Positions 1-10,364 of a DNA stretch of 40,935 nucleotides are shown piece by piece. Made by a program: the position numbers and the translations under genes. The notes beneath the pieces are model-generated. The model ran no database searches, was not told the DNA's origin, and was given only the letters and a program-made list of their open reading frames with translations. Position 1 is the stretch's first letter. Every line of letters starts with the position of its first letter. The DNA lies in contig NZ_WIDL01000029.1 of the NCBI RefSeq assembly GCF_009496535.1, positions 1 to 40,935 of the forward strand. The letters are read 5' to 3'. The DNA is from Stenotrophomonas sp. MYb238. GTDB lineage: Bacteria > Pseudomonadota > Gammaproteobacteria > Xanthomonadales > Xanthomonadaceae.

Positions 1-20
1 TCCCCGACCACGCACCGCAT

Positions 21-1250
21 ATGCCTCCCGCATCGCCGGCGGACCGCCCGCTGAAGATCCTGCACACCGAAGCCGCCCGCGGCATGGGAGGCCAGGAGAT
101 CTACCTGCTGCGCCACCTGCTGGCCATGCGCGACCGCGGCCACGACGTCTCGCTGCTGTGCCAGCCCGGCGCGCGCCTGGCCGAGGCCGCCCGCGGCCAT
201 GGCTTGGTCGTGCACACGCTGGAGATGGGCGGACTGCTGCGGCTGCTGCGCGGCATACCCGCGGTGCGCCACCTGGTCCGCACCCACCGCTACGACGTGG
301 TCAACGTCACCAGCCGGCGCGACGCGCTGATCGCCGCGGCCGGCGCGCGCCTGGCCGGCGCGCCGCTGGTGGTGCGCTCGCGCCACCTGATGAGCCCGGT
401 CAGCTCGCTGCTGACCTATACATGGCTGCCGCACCGGGTGCTTACCGTCAGCCGGTTCGTCAAGCGCCTGCTGCAGGAACGCGGCATCGCCGCGGAAAGG
501 ATCGGCGTGGTGCCGCCGATGGCGCAGGCTCCCGGCGAGGCGCCGGCCGACGATTCCTGGCAGGAACGGCAGCGGCTGCGCGCCGGGGTCCGCGAGGCGT
601 TCGGCTTCGGCGACGGCGACGTGGTGGTCGGCTGCGTGGCCGTGCTGCGCGAACCCAAGGGCCACCTCGACCTGCTGGAGGCGATCGCGCCGCTGTGCCG
701 CGACAACCCGAACCTGCACCTGCTCATCGTCGGCGACGGCGAACCGGTCATGTCGCGGCTGAAGGCGGCGAGCGCGCTGCACGGCATCGAACGCCAGGTG
801 CACCTGCCCGGCTACCGGGAGGATGCCCCGCGCCTGATGGCCGGCTTCGACGTGTTCGCCCTGCCCAGCCACAAGGAAGCGGCCGGAACCGTGTTTCTGG
901 AGGCCGCGCGGGCCGGCGTGCCGATCGTGGCCACGCGCGTGGGCGGCATCCCGGAAATGGTGGTCGAGCACGGCAATGCTATCCTCGTCGCCCCCCGGGA
1001 CCCGGCCGCGCTGACCGCCGCGTTGCGCACGCTGGCGTCCTCCGGCGAGCTTCGCCAGGCGATGGGGCGCGCCGGCTGGGACTGGATCCGCAGCGAACAC
1101 CGCTTCACGGCCACCGGGCACTGCGAAGCCACCGAACATCACTACCACCAGTGGCTCGAGGAATTGGGACATGGCCCACGCCAAGTCGGTACCGGTGCTG
1201 ATGCACCACCACGTCAGCCCGTCGCCGGGCATGATCACGGTCTCCCCTGA
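21..1250 (+). CDS. Glycosyltransferase family 4 protein
   Basis: A 409-residue GT-B fold glycosyltransferase that probably adds a sugar to LPS core, O-antigen or another surface glycan at the inner membrane; donor and acceptor cannot be told. The N-terminal half starts with a nucleotide-fold strand (KILHTEAARGMGGQE) containing the Gly-Gly loop usual in GT4 enzymes. The C-terminal half has the GT4 donor-site signature EAAGTVFLEAARAG followed by VGGIPEMV. The ATG at 21 is the first start visible, but the frame is open to the window edge, so the true start may lie upstream. Its last 80 bp overlap the deacetylase at 1171, so the two are co-translated and probably act on the same glycan. Confidence 0.88.
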   Translation: MPPASPADRPLKILHTEAARGMGGQEIYLLRHLLAMRDRGHDVSLLCQPGARLAEAARGHGLVVHTLEMGGLLRLLRGIPAVRHLVRTHRYDVVNVTSRRDALIAAAGARLAGAPLVVRSRHLMSPVSSLLTYTWLPHRVLTVSRFVKRLLQERGIAAERIGVVPPMAQAPGEAPADDSWQERQRLRAGVREAFGFGDGDVVVGCVAVLREPKGHLDLLEAIAPLCRDNPNLHLLIVGDGEPVMSRLKAASALHGIERQVHLPGYREDAPRLMAGFDVFALPSHKEAAGTVFLEAARAGVPIVATRVGGIPEMVVEHGNAILVAPRDPAALTAALRTLASSGELRQAMGRAGWDWIRSEHRFTATGHCEATEHHYHQWLEELGHGPRQVGTGADAPPRQPVAGHDHGLP

Positions 1251-2025
1251 GAACTTCGAAAGCCAGATCGCCTGGCTGGCCGCCGACGGCTGGACCGCGC
1301 TGACGATGCAGCAGTACGCCGGCTTCCTGGCCGGCGCGCCGGTGCCGCGCAAATCCATCCTCATCACCTTCGACGACGGCTACCTGGACAACTGGGTGCA
1401 TGCCCACCCCATCCTGCAGAAATATGGCATGCATGCGGTGGTGTTCGTGGTCACCGGCTGGATGGGCCAGGGCGAGGTGCGCCCGCATGCCGGCGAGGCC
1501 GGCGCGCCATTGCCGGCGACGCCGGACCACCGCGGCTGCGAGGAGGCGATCTTCCGGCAGGGCCGCGCCGACGAAGTGATGATGCGCTGGAGCGAAGCGC
1601 GCGCGGCCATCGCCGCCGGCACCTTCGAGATCCACTGCCACACCCATTCGCATACCCGCTGGCTGCGCCGGGAGATCAGCCGCGAGGAAAAGTGCGCGGG
1701 CATCCGCGACGACCTGGCACGGGCGCGCGAGGAACTGCACCGGGAACTGGGCGAAGCCTCCGACACCCTGTGCTGGCCCTACGGCGATTTCGACGAGGAC
1801 TACGTGCGCATCGCGCGCGAACTGGGCTTCCGCCATCTGCACACCACCCACCCGTTCGGCCGCAACCTCGTCGGTGGCGATCCGGAGCACATCTACCGCT
1901 TCGCCATCCGCAACCGCCCGGCGAAGTGGCTGCGCAAGCGCATCGCCAGCAGCTACCACCCGCTGATCGCGCCGTTCTTCAACCGTTTCAAGGCCAGTCG
2001 CAAGGGCATGGTCGCAGGGCCGTAA
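1171..2025 (+). CDS. Polysaccharide deacetylase (NodB/CE4 family)
   Basis: A 284-residue metal-dependent carbohydrate esterase of the NodB fold, expected to remove N- or O-acetyl groups from a surface polysaccharide or its lipid-linked precursor. CE4 motif 1 is TFDDG (residues 66-70, catalytic base and metal Asp). Motif 2 is HTHSH (157-161, metal His). Motif 3 is WPYG (202-205). An early MHHHVSP segment is common in this subgroup. No signal peptide is seen, so a cytoplasmic site or one linked to glycan assembly is likely. It overlaps the preceding glycosyltransferase by 80 bp. Its final 48 bp are repeated in degenerate form about 215 bp downstream. Confidence 0.88.
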   Translation: MAHAKSVPVLMHHHVSPSPGMITVSPENFESQIAWLAADGWTALTMQQYAGFLAGAPVPRKSILITFDDGYLDNWVHAHPILQKYGMHAVVFVVTGWMGQGEVRPHAGEAGAPLPATPDHRGCEEAIFRQGRADEVMMRWSEARAAIAAGTFEIHCHTHSHTRWLRREISREEKCAGIRDDLARAREELHRELGEASDTLCWPYGDFDEDYVRIARELGFRHLHTTHPFGRNLVGGDPEHIYRFAIRNRPAKWLRKRIASSYHPLIAPFFNRFKASRKGMVAGP

Positions 2026-2066
2026 AAACCGGCCGGGGCGGCCCGGTCGACTCCGATGACGGGAAT

Positions 2067-2099
2067 GGAACGCCGTGGATTCCCGGGGCGTTCCGTTTC
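2067..2099 (+). terminator. Rho-independent terminator after the deacetylase
   Basis: An 8-bp stem (GGAACGCC at 2067-2074 pairing with GGCGTTCC at 2087-2094) is followed by GTTT on the + strand, about 40 bp after the deacetylase stop. It should end the glycosyltransferase-deacetylase transcript. The T-run is short, so efficiency is uncertain. Confidence 0.55.
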
Positions 2100-2109
2100 A
2101 GACCGCAGG

Positions 2110-2172
2110 TCGGGGCTATGCCCCGACGCATGCCGGACCGGACAGGCCTCCCGTCGGCCGCGCAGGGCCGAC
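2110..2172. repeat. Pair of short palindromes
   Basis: Two hairpins lie close together: GTCGGGG/CCCCGAC with a 5-nt loop (2110-2128), and GTCGGCC/GGCCGAC with a 6-nt loop (2154-2172). They share the GTCGG edge and resemble the short extragenic palindromes scattered in xanthomonad genomes. They sit in a gene-free stretch next to two gene relics, which fits a decayed region. Confidence 0.5.
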
Positions 2173-2173
2173 C

Positions 2174-2221
2174 TACCCGCTGGTCGCGCCGTTCTTCATA
2201 CGCTTCAAGGTCAGCCGCAGG
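2174..2221 (+). pseudogene. Duplicated 3' end of the deacetylase gene (relic)
   Basis: This block repeats 1954-2005, the end of the upstream deacetylase, in the same orientation. By eye there are about 7 mismatches in 45 aligned bases plus one missing codon. The encoded residues are YPLVAPFFIRFKVSRRK against YHPLIAPFFNRFKASRK in the intact gene. No upstream part of a second deacetylase is present, so only the tail was duplicated or survived. Confidence 0.65.
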
Positions 2222-2235
2222 AAGACCAGCCGCAG

Positions 2236-2386
2236 GCGGGATCGGCGGCGGCAGGATGCGCGCGCCGGCGTGTTCGGCATGGTCGGCGTGGCGCGCTTCG
2301 TCGATCTTCATGACCTTGAGGATCTCGCGGCTGCGCTGGTCGGCGGTTGGCAGGGTTTCCAGGTGCTCGTCCAGGTGGCCCGCAAC
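2236..2386 (-). pseudogene. coq7: coq7 (demethoxyubiquinone hydroxylase) C-terminal fragment
   Basis: About 50 codons on the minus strand read as the C-terminal part of a Coq7/UbiF-type diiron hydroxylase of ubiquinone synthesis. Visible family features are GHLDEHLETLP, the QRSREILKVMKIDEARH segment holding the second E-x-x-H iron-ligand motif, and the LPPPIP segment near the usual C-terminus. There is no N-terminal half, no first E-x-x-H motif and no start codon. Downstream of LPPPIP the frame diverges from the family ending. It is a relic squeezed between glmM and the duplicated deacetylase tail; a functional coq7 should lie elsewhere. Family assignment is from memory of xanthomonad Coq7 sequences. 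Confidence 0.72.
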
Positions 2387-2421
2387 CGGCCGACGAACAG
2401 CCGGGCAACGCCTGGCGCCGC

Positions 2422-2450
2422 AAAGGAAAACGCCCCGGGAATCCGGGGCG
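2422..2450 (-). terminator. Rho-independent terminator of glmM
   Basis: An 8-bp GC stem (CGCCCCGG at 2431-2438 with CCGGGGCG at 2443-2450) and GAAT loop lie just after the glmM stop. On the minus strand the stem is followed by TTTTCCTTT. This is the likely end of the accD-glmM transcript. Confidence 0.8.
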
Positions 2451-2457
2451 TTTGGCG

Positions 2458-3827
2458 TCATGCGGCGGCGGCCTTGACCGCCTCGGCCAGGCGGTCGAGC
2501 GTGGCCTGCATCAGCATGGCGTCGTCGGCCTCCACCGTCACCCGCACCACCGGCTCGGTGCCGGACGGGCGCAGGAAGGCGCGGCCGCGGCCCTCCACCG
2601 CCTGCTGCGCGGCGGCCAGTGCGGCCTTGACCGCATCGGACTGCACGATCGCCTTGGCCGGGGCGCCCTGCCCGACCCTGACGTTGACGGTCTGCTGCGG
2701 CATCCGGCTCAGCCCGGCCAGCGCCTCCTGCAGGGTGATGCCGCGGCGCTTGAGCACCTCCAGCACCTGCAGCGCGCTGATGATGCCGTCGCCGGTGGTG
2801 GTCCGGTCCAGGCACAGCAGGTGGCCCGACGCCTCGCCGCCGAGCACGCCGTCGTGTTCCAGCAGCGCCTTGTGCACGTAGCGGTCGCCGACGTTGGCGC
2901 GGAGGAAACCGATCCCGGCCCGCGCCAGCGCCTGCTCGAAACCGTAGTTGGTCATCAGCGTGCCCACTACCGGCCCGTGCAGGCGGCCGCTGGCCTTCCA
3001 GTCCATCGCCAGCAGGTACAGCAGGTCGTCGCCGTCGTGGATCGCGCCATCGCTGTCAACGAACAGCAGGCGGTCGCCGTCGCCGTCGAAGGCGATGCCC
3101 AGGTGCGCGCCGCCGGCGCGCACCCTGGCGGCCAGCGCTTCGGGGTGCATCGAGCCGACGCCGTCGTTGATGTTCACGCCGTTGGGCTCGATGCCGATCG
3201 CATCGACGCTGGCGCCCAGTTCGCGCAGCACCAGCGGCGCCACCTGGTAGGTCGCGCCGTTGGCGCAGTCCACCGCGATGCGCATGCCTTCCAGGTCGAA
3301 GTCGCGCGGCACCGAGTTCTTGCAGGCCTCGACGTAGCGGCCGATCGCATCGCGGGTGCGCACCGCCTTGCCCAGGCGTTCGGAGGCCACGGTCGAGAAC
3401 GGCTCGTCGAGCGCGGCCTCGATCGACAGTTCGGTCGCGTCGTCGAGCTTCTCGCCCTGCGCGGAAAAGAACTTGATGCCGTTGTCGTGATGCGGGTTGT
3501 GCGAGGCGGAGATGACGATGCCGCCATCGGCGCGCAGCGAACGGGTCAGGTGCGCGACCGCCGGGGTCGGCATCGGCCCCATCAACTGGACGTGCACGCC
3601 GGCCGCGACCAGCCCGGCCTCCAGCGCGGCCTCGAACATGTAGTTGGAGATGCGGGTGTCCTTGCCGATCACCACCAGCGGCTTGCGGCCGGTGCCGCGC
3701 GCCTGGGTCGCGCGCACCAGCGCCTGCCCGTAGGCATTGCCCAGGCGCAGCACGAAATCGGCGGAGATGGCCCCCTCGCCGACCCGGCCGCGGATGCCGT
3801 CGGTGCCGAAATACCTGCGGGTCATCA

Positions 3828-3828
<1 letters not shown>
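2458..3828 (-). CDS. glmM: Phosphoglucosamine mutase
   Basis: Converts glucosamine-6-phosphate to glucosamine-1-phosphate on the way to UDP-GlcNAc, for peptidoglycan and LPS; cytoplasmic. At 456 residues it is near full family length. The N-terminus [14 protein letters not shown] is diagnostic of GlmM. The phosphoserine loop is ISASHNP (Ser about 109) and the metal loop is FDGDGDR. The C-terminal phosphate-binding loop RPSGTEP is present. Two ATGs stand in tandem at 3828 and 3825. The first overlaps the accD stop as TGATG, so I use 3828, although 3825 is equally possible. A strong terminator follows. Confidence 0.96.
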
Positions 3829-4715
<887 letters not shown>

Positions 4716-4836
4716 GCGGGATGACGGTTCCGTTCAGGGCGGCCCGGAGGCCACGACAGGGCCGACAGTCTAGCGCGCGGCGGCAAACCGACGGTAGCGT
4801 ACAGCCCGGAGGCCCGCGCCCGCTCCTGGAAACACG

Positions 4837-5358
4837 ATGACGATCCACTTCCGCCACATCGACAGCCCGCTTGGGCCGCTTACCGTGTCCACCACCGACC
4901 ACGGCCTGCTGGCGCTCGAGTTCCCGCAGGACGCCTGGTTCCTGCGGCGGGACGGCTGGCGCGAGGGCGATCACCCGCTGCTGCGGCGGGCGCAGGCGCA
5001 ACTGGACGAATACTTCGCCGGCGTCCGTCGCGCCTTCGACCTGCCCCTGGTCCCGCAGGGCACGCCGTTCCAGCGCCAGGTCTGGTTCGCACTGGCGGAC
5101 ATTCCCTACGGGCAGACCACGAGCTATGCACGGCTGGCCACGCGCCTGGGTCGCCCGACCGCGACCCGCGCGGTAGGCGCGGCCAATGGCCGCAATCCGC
5201 TGGGCATCATCCTGCCCTGCCACCGCGTGGTCGGCGCCAACGGCGCGCTGACCGGTTTCAGCGGCGGGTTGGCGGCCAAACGTTTCCTGCTGGAACTGGA
5301 AGGCGCCCTGCCTGCGGCCGGAACCCCGGACCTGTTCGCCGGCCCTATTCCAGGCTGA
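4837..5358 (+). CDS. ogt: Methylated-DNA-protein-cysteine methyltransferase
   Basis: Directly repairs O6-alkylguanine by moving the alkyl group to its own cysteine. At 173 residues it matches Ogt-type enzymes without an Ada regulatory half. The active-site motif is PCHR with Cys128. The HTH DNA-binding part includes PYGQTTSYA and the residues before [16 protein letters not shown] are typical. It is the only + strand gene between trpB and glmM: divergent from accD, and overlapping the acyltransferase tail-to-tail by 14 bp. This points to insertion into the trp-acc block. Confidence 0.93.
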   Translation: MTIHFRHIDSPLGPLTVSTTDHGLLALEFPQDAWFLRRDGWREGDHPLLRRAQAQLDEYFAGVRRAFDLPLVPQGTPFQRQVWFALADIPYGQTTSYARLATRLGRPTATRAVGAANGRNPLGIILPCHRVVGANGALTGFSGGLAAKRFLLELEGALPAAGTPDLFAGPIPG

Positions 5359-6517
5359 CCCGCCGCGGCCCCGGCGGCGCCGGCACGTCGCGCCCGCGCG
5401 CGCCCAGCCAACGCCGCCGCAATGCCCGGTCGCAGGGATCGGAATAGAACCGCGCCACCAGCGCACCGAGCGCCCAGCACAGGGCCAGCAGCGGCAGGTA
5501 CCACCAGAAACCCGAGCGGACATCGCTGCCGCCATGCCGGTACAGCGCCACCAGCGCGAACACGACGAACATATGGGTCAGGTAGATCTCGTAGCTGAGC
5601 CGGCCGAAGGCGCGCAGCCAGCCCAGTGCGCGCATCGGCGCGCCGGGGCCGGGCTGCTGCAGGCCGGCGATCAGCATCGCCGCCGATCCGGTCAGCACCA
5701 GCATGTAGCCGTTGCCGAACGAGGCCCACAGTTCGCGCCCGTAGAGCGGCACGGCTAGCAGGCCCAGGCCGCCGGCCAGGCGCAGCAGCCGCGCGGTCCG
5801 CCGCGGCGCGTGCCAGCGTTCGATCAGCAGCGCGGTCAGCACGCCGGTGGCGATGGCCGCCATGCCGGGCAGATAGGCCTTTTCCTGCCAGATCTCGTTG
5901 CCCGCCAGCGCCGCGCGGGTGAACGGCAGCGACAGCGCGAACAGGGCCAGCAGCACGATCAGCAGCGCGCGTCCGCGCACCAGCAGGCAGACCAGCGGAA
6001 ACCCGAGGTAGAACACTTCCTCGATCGACAGCGACCACAGCACGTCCCAGCCGCCGGGCAGCCAGCCGGTGCGGCCCTCGTACCAGTTCAGGTGCAGCCC
6101 CAGCGCCGAGAACAGCGCCCCGCCCAGCGACTGCCCTTCCCCGTCGATCACGTAGAACGGCACGCCGGCCAGGTGCAGCGCGGCCAGCACCGCCAGCAGC
6201 AGCAACAGGCACGGCAGGATGCGCGCGCCGCGGCGCACGTAGAAGGCGCGCAGGTCGATGGCCGACAGCGCGCCCCAGCGCCGCAGCGAATGCGAGGCGA
6301 TCAGGAAGCCGGACACGACGAAGAAGACGAAGACCGCTTCATAGCCGTTGTAGCTGAGCGCGTTGAGCAGGCGCCGTGGCAGGACGTCGCCCAGCGCGGT
6401 GTCGCGCAGCGGGATGCGCAGGGCCAGGTGGTGCAACACGACCATCAGGATGGAGGCGCCGCGCAACGCGTCGATGCCGGGGTTGCGGCCGCCGGCCTGC
6501 ACCAATGAAACGTTCAA
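5345..6517 (-). CDS. Acyltransferase 3 family membrane protein (OafA/YrhL-like)
   Basis: A polytopic inner-membrane O-acyltransferase of about 390 residues, expected to acetylate a sugar of LPS, exopolysaccharide or peptidoglycan. Family motifs near the N-terminus are [17 protein letters not shown], with the conserved catalytic His, and [12 protein letters not shown]. About ten hydrophobic segments follow, with [10 protein letters not shown] in the position of the family R-R-x-x-R-I-x-P motif. No ATG precedes the conserved region in frame. The best start is TTG at 6517, with GTG at 6502 an alternative. It follows trpA by 70 bp and its 3' end overlaps ogt. The acceptor sugar is unknown. Confidence 0.85.
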   Translation of the reverse strand: MNVSLVQAGGRNPGIDALRGASILMVVLHHLALRIPLRDTALGDVLPRRLLNALSYNGYEAVFVFFVVSGFLIASHSLRRWGALSAIDLRAFYVRRGARILPCLLLLLAVLAALHLAGVPFYVIDGEGQSLGGALFSALGLHLNWYEGRTGWLPGGWDVLWSLSIEEVFYLGFPLVCLLVRGRALLIVLLALFALSLPFTRAALAGNEIWQEKAYLPGMAAIATGVLTALLIERWHAPRRTARLLRLAGGLGLLAVPLYGRELWASFGNGYMLVLTGSAAMLIAGLQQPGPGAPMRALGWLRAFGRLSYEIYLTHMFVVFALVALYRHGGSDVRSGFWWYLPLLALCWALGALVARFYSDPCDRALRRRWLGARGRDVPAPPGPRRVSLE

Positions 6518-6587
6518 GCGTCATCCCGCGAAACGGAGCCGGCCCGCATTATCCATGCGCGCGATGCCGCACGCGCGGCTTTGCCGC

Positions 6588-7397
6588 TCAGGCGTCCAGT
6601 GCCTGCCGCAACGGCCCCAGGAACGCCCCGGCCGCGCGCACCGCTTCCTGCACCGAGCCGGCCTCGCCCATCGCCGCGACCAGCGCGCTGCCGACCACCA
6701 CGCCGTCGGCATCGACCGCCATCGCCGCGGCGCTGGCCGCATCCTTGATGCCGAACCCGGCCACCACCGGCACCGTCGAACGGCTGCGCAGCAGGCGCAG
6801 GCGCTCGCCGGCGGCGGCGCTGTCCAGCCGTTCCGACGCGCCGGTGACGCCGGCGAAGCTGACGTAGTACAGATAGCCCTGCGCGGCATCGCACAGGCCG
6901 TCGAGCCGCGCCTGGCTGCTGGTCGGCGAGGCGAGCAGAATCAAGGCCAGCCCCGCCGCGGTAAACGCGGCGCGGATTTCCCCGGCCTCTTCCGGCGGCA
7001 GGTCGACCAGCAGCACGCCGTCCACGCCGGCGGCGACCGCCTCGGCCGCGAACTGCGCGGCGCCGCGGATCTCCACCGGATTGAGGTAACCCATCAGCAC
7101 CACCGGGGTGAGCGCATCCTGTTCGCGGAACCGGGCCACGGTGTCCAGCACGTAGCGGCGGCCGGCGCCGCGCGCCAGCGCACGTTCGGAACTGCGCTGG
7201 ATGGTGGGGCCGTCGGCCATCGGGTCGGAGAACGGCACGCCCAGCTCGATCACGTCGGCACCGGCGGCGACCAGTTCGTGCATCACCGGCACGGTCGCCT
7301 CCAGCGCCGGATCGCCGGCGGTGATGAACGGGATCAGCGCCTTGCGGCCGGACGCCCGCAGGCGGGCGAAGCATTCGTCGATACGGGTCACGGTCAT
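6588..7397 (-). CDS. trpA: Tryptophan synthase alpha chain
   Basis: Cleaves indole-3-glycerol phosphate to indole and glyceraldehyde-3-phosphate, and channels indole to TrpB. The 269-residue TIM barrel carries the catalytic pair Glu51 and Asp62 within ELGVPFSDPMADGPTIQ, equivalent to Glu49 and Asp60 of the Salmonella enzyme. The phosphate site GFGIKDA is present. The start at 7397 lies one base after the stop of the lipoprotein gene, so trpB, the lipoprotein and trpA should share a transcript. A direct trpB-trpA overlap, common in other bacteria, is broken here. Confidence 0.97.
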   Translation of the reverse strand: MTVTRIDECFARLRASGRKALIPFITAGDPALEATVPVMHELVAAGADVIELGVPFSDPMADGPTIQRSSERALARGAGRRYVLDTVARFREQDALTPVVLMGYLNPVEIRGAAQFAAEAVAAGVDGVLLVDLPPEEAGEIRAAFTAAGLALILLASPTSSQARLDGLCDAAQGYLYYVSFAGVTGASERLDSAAAGERLRLLRSRSTVPVVAGFGIKDAASAAAMAVDADGVVVGSALVAAMGEAGSVQEAVRAAGAFLGPLRQALDA

Positions 7398-7398
7398 C

Positions 7399-8031
7399 TC
7401 AAGCGCATCCTTCGATCAGTTCCACCGCGTCCGGCTGGCCCCAGTAGATCGAGGTCACCACGCCGTTGAGGGTTTCCAGGCGCAGGGCCAGGTTGGCCCG
7501 CTTGTCGGTCCAGGTCAGGTAATCGCCATCGGGCGACACATAGGCGTGCGGGCTGACCACGACGCCGGCCGGCAGGCGCTTCTTCGCCTCGGCCGCGTCC
7601 ATGCCCACCCACAGCCCGAAGGGAATCACGGGCGCGGCGGCCGGCCGCGCATCGACGCGCACGCCGGGGTCGCCTTCGCCGTGCACGTCGAAGCGCGCGA
7701 TGCGGTCGGCGATCACCATCATCGACATGCCGTCGGGCAAGGTGCCGCGGTCGTAGTACTCGCAGTCGCCTTCCATTACCTCGCGCATGCCCGCGGACTT
7801 GAAGGCCGCATCGCCCGGCGCCTTGCCGAACGGGGCGCCGACGCGCAGTTCGCCGACGGCGGCCAGTTGCGTCGCCGCATCCTCGGGCGCTGCCGGGGGC
7901 GCCGCATCGGGCGCCGGCGCGGAAGCGGCGGGCGGAGCGGGCGTGGCCGGCGCCGGCGTGGCCCCGGGCCCTGCCGGCTTGCAGGCCGCCAGCGCCAACG
8001 CGATGCAGGCCAGCGCGCCCTTGCGCATCAT
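7399..8031 (-). CDS. Lipoprotein of unknown function between trpB and trpA
   Basis: I do not recognise the family. The 210-residue product starts with a lipoprotein signal ending in the lipobox L14-A15-A16-Cys17. An Ala/Pro-rich linker of about 40 residues follows, then a globular part. The globular part seems to hold two related halves: LRVGAPF...MVIADRIARFDV and FGLWVGM...LETLNGVVTSIYWG. Cysteines occur in GDCEYY and in the last EGCA, and may pair. It should be anchored in the outer membrane or periplasm. It lies 8 bp after trpB and 1 bp before trpA, so it is co-expressed with tryptophan synthase although no biosynthetic role is evident. Tandem ATGs lie at 8031 and 8028. Confidence 0.82.
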   Translation of the reverse strand: MMRKGALACIALALAACKPAGPGATPAPATPAPPAASAPAPDAAPPAAPEDAATQLAAVGELRVGAPFGKAPGDAAFKSAGMREVMEGDCEYYDRGTLPDGMSMMVIADRIARFDVHGEGDPGVRVDARPAAAPVIPFGLWVGMDAAEAKKRLPAGVVVSPHAYVSPDGDYLTWTDKRANLALRLETLNGVVTSIYWGQPDAVELIEGCA

Positions 8032-8039
8032 CGCCGCGC

Positions 8040-9257
<1,218 letters not shown>

Positions 9258-9330
9258 GGCATCACGGTCGGCAGGACAGGCCAGCACCGTAGCGCACATG
9301 CCCGGCGATGAAAATCGATATATGGGGCTG

Positions 9331-9355
9331 TCATGTGTTAGAAAAACTCACATGA
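9331..9355. promoter_or_regulatory. Operator-like dyad between trpB and the LysR gene
   Basis: A perfect 7-bp inverted repeat, TCATGTG (9331-9337) and CACATGA (9349-9355), is separated by 11 bases. This fits the size and spacing of LysR-family recognition boxes. It lies 74 bp upstream of trpB and 116 bp upstream of the regulator. On the minus strand a CATATAT box at about 9318-9324 could be the trpB -10, which would place the dyad over its poor -35. That is the usual position for activation by TrpI with indoleglycerol phosphate in pseudomonads. Confidence 0.7.
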
Positions 9356-9410
9356 AAAAATGGCAGGATGGATGTTTTCCACGGCGAGGCCGCCTGCAGG
9401 GTGGCGCAGG

Positions 9411-9457
9411 GCCGGTTTTTGCTCCTGCAAAACCGGCATTCCCGCCATCCATGGCGG
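9411..9457. promoter_or_regulatory. Two hairpins in the 5' leader of the LysR gene
   Basis: GCCGGTTTTTGC (9411-9422) pairs with GCAAAACCGGC (9427-9437) around TCCT, with one bulged base. CCGCCAT (9442-9448) pairs with ATGGCGG (9451-9457). Both fall in the 13 to 60 bases before the ATG at 9471. They could modulate regulator translation or be remains of an intergenic palindrome. A trailing U-run is lacking, so this is not a simple terminator. Confidence 0.45.
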
Positions 9458-9470
9458 TCAGGTGTGCGCC

Positions 9471-10364
9471 ATGAAAGACGATCACGCCCTGCCCTCGCTC
9501 AATGCGCTGCGCGCCTTCGAGGCCGCCGCCCGCCTGCGCAGCGTCAGCCTCGCCGCCGGCGAATTGCATGTGACCCACGGCGCGGTCAGCCGCCAGTTGC
9601 GGGCGCTGGAGGAGGAACTGGGCGTGGCGCTGTTCGAACGCGACGGCCGCGGCATCCGCCCGACCGCCGCCGGCCGGCGCTTGCAGGAAGCCGCCTCCGG
9701 GGCGTTCTCGCAGCTGCGCGACTGCGTGACGGCGCTGCGCCGCGGCCAGCGCAACGACGCCTTCGTGCTCGGCTGTCCCGGCAGCGTGCTGGCGCGCTGG
9801 ATGATCCCGCGCCTGCAGCAGCTGCAGCGCGACCTGCCGGGGCTGACCCTGCACCTGGCCGCGCAGGACGGCGATTTCGCCCCGCGGCTGGCGGGACTGG
9901 ACGCAGCCCTGCTGCTCGGCCAGGCGCCGTGGCCGGCCGGCTGGAGCGTGCATGGCCTGGGCAGCGAGCGCATCGGCCCGGTGTTCAGCCCGTCCATGCA
10001 CGGCGCGCACCTGCTCGCGCACCAGCCGCCGGAGGCCCTGCTCGGCCATGCGCTGCTGCACACCCGCTCGCGGCCGCAGGCCTGGCCCACCTGGGCGGCG
10101 CTCAACGACCTGGACACCACCGCCCTGCGCGAAGGCACCGGTTTCGAGCACCTGTATTACCTGCTCGAAGCCGCGGTCGCCGGCCTCGGCGTCGCCATCG
10201 CCCCCGAACCGCTGGTGGCCGACGACCTGGTCAACGGCCGCCTCATCGCGCCCTGGGGTTTCGTCGACACCGAAGGGCAATGGGCGCTGTGCACCGCCGG
10301 CGGGAACCGGCACCCGCAGGTCGGGGCGCTGGCCGACTGGCTGCGGCGGCAACTGGCCGCGTAG
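9471..10364 (+). CDS. trpI: LysR-family regulator, TrpI-like
   Basis: A 297-residue LysR-type transcription factor. The N-terminal winged HTH ([20 protein letters not shown]...[19 protein letters not shown]) closely resembles TrpI/GcvA-type regulators. The C-terminal part is the ligand-binding domain. Being divergent from trpB it most likely activates trpB-lipoprotein-trpA in response to indoleglycerol phosphate, as TrpI does in Pseudomonas; this is inferred from position and family. The ATG at 9471 gives the standard start ([14 protein letters not shown]). An in-frame ATG at 9360 would add 37 atypical residues and overlap the leader hairpins. The TAG stop is formed by the start of a GTAGGAGCGG repeat. 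Confidence 0.88.
   Translation: MKDDHALPSLNALRAFEAAARLRSVSLAAGELHVTHGAVSRQLRALEEELGVALFERDGRGIRPTAAGRRLQEAASGAFSQLRDCVTALRRGQRNDAFVLGCPGSVLARWMIPRLQQLQRDLPGLTLHLAAQDGDFAPRLAGLDAALLLGQAPWPAGWSVHGLGSERIGPVFSPSMHGAHLLAHQPPEALLGHALLHTRSRPQAWPTWAALNDLDTTALREGTGFEHLYYLLEAAVAGLGVAIAPEPLVADDLVNGRLIAPWGFVDTEGQWALCTAGGNRHPQVGALADWLRRQLAA

Noticed and set aside
9360-9470. N-terminal extension of the LysR regulator from the ATG at 9360
   Set aside because: The extra 37 residues are unlike the family, and the segment holds two hairpins; the family start is at 9471.
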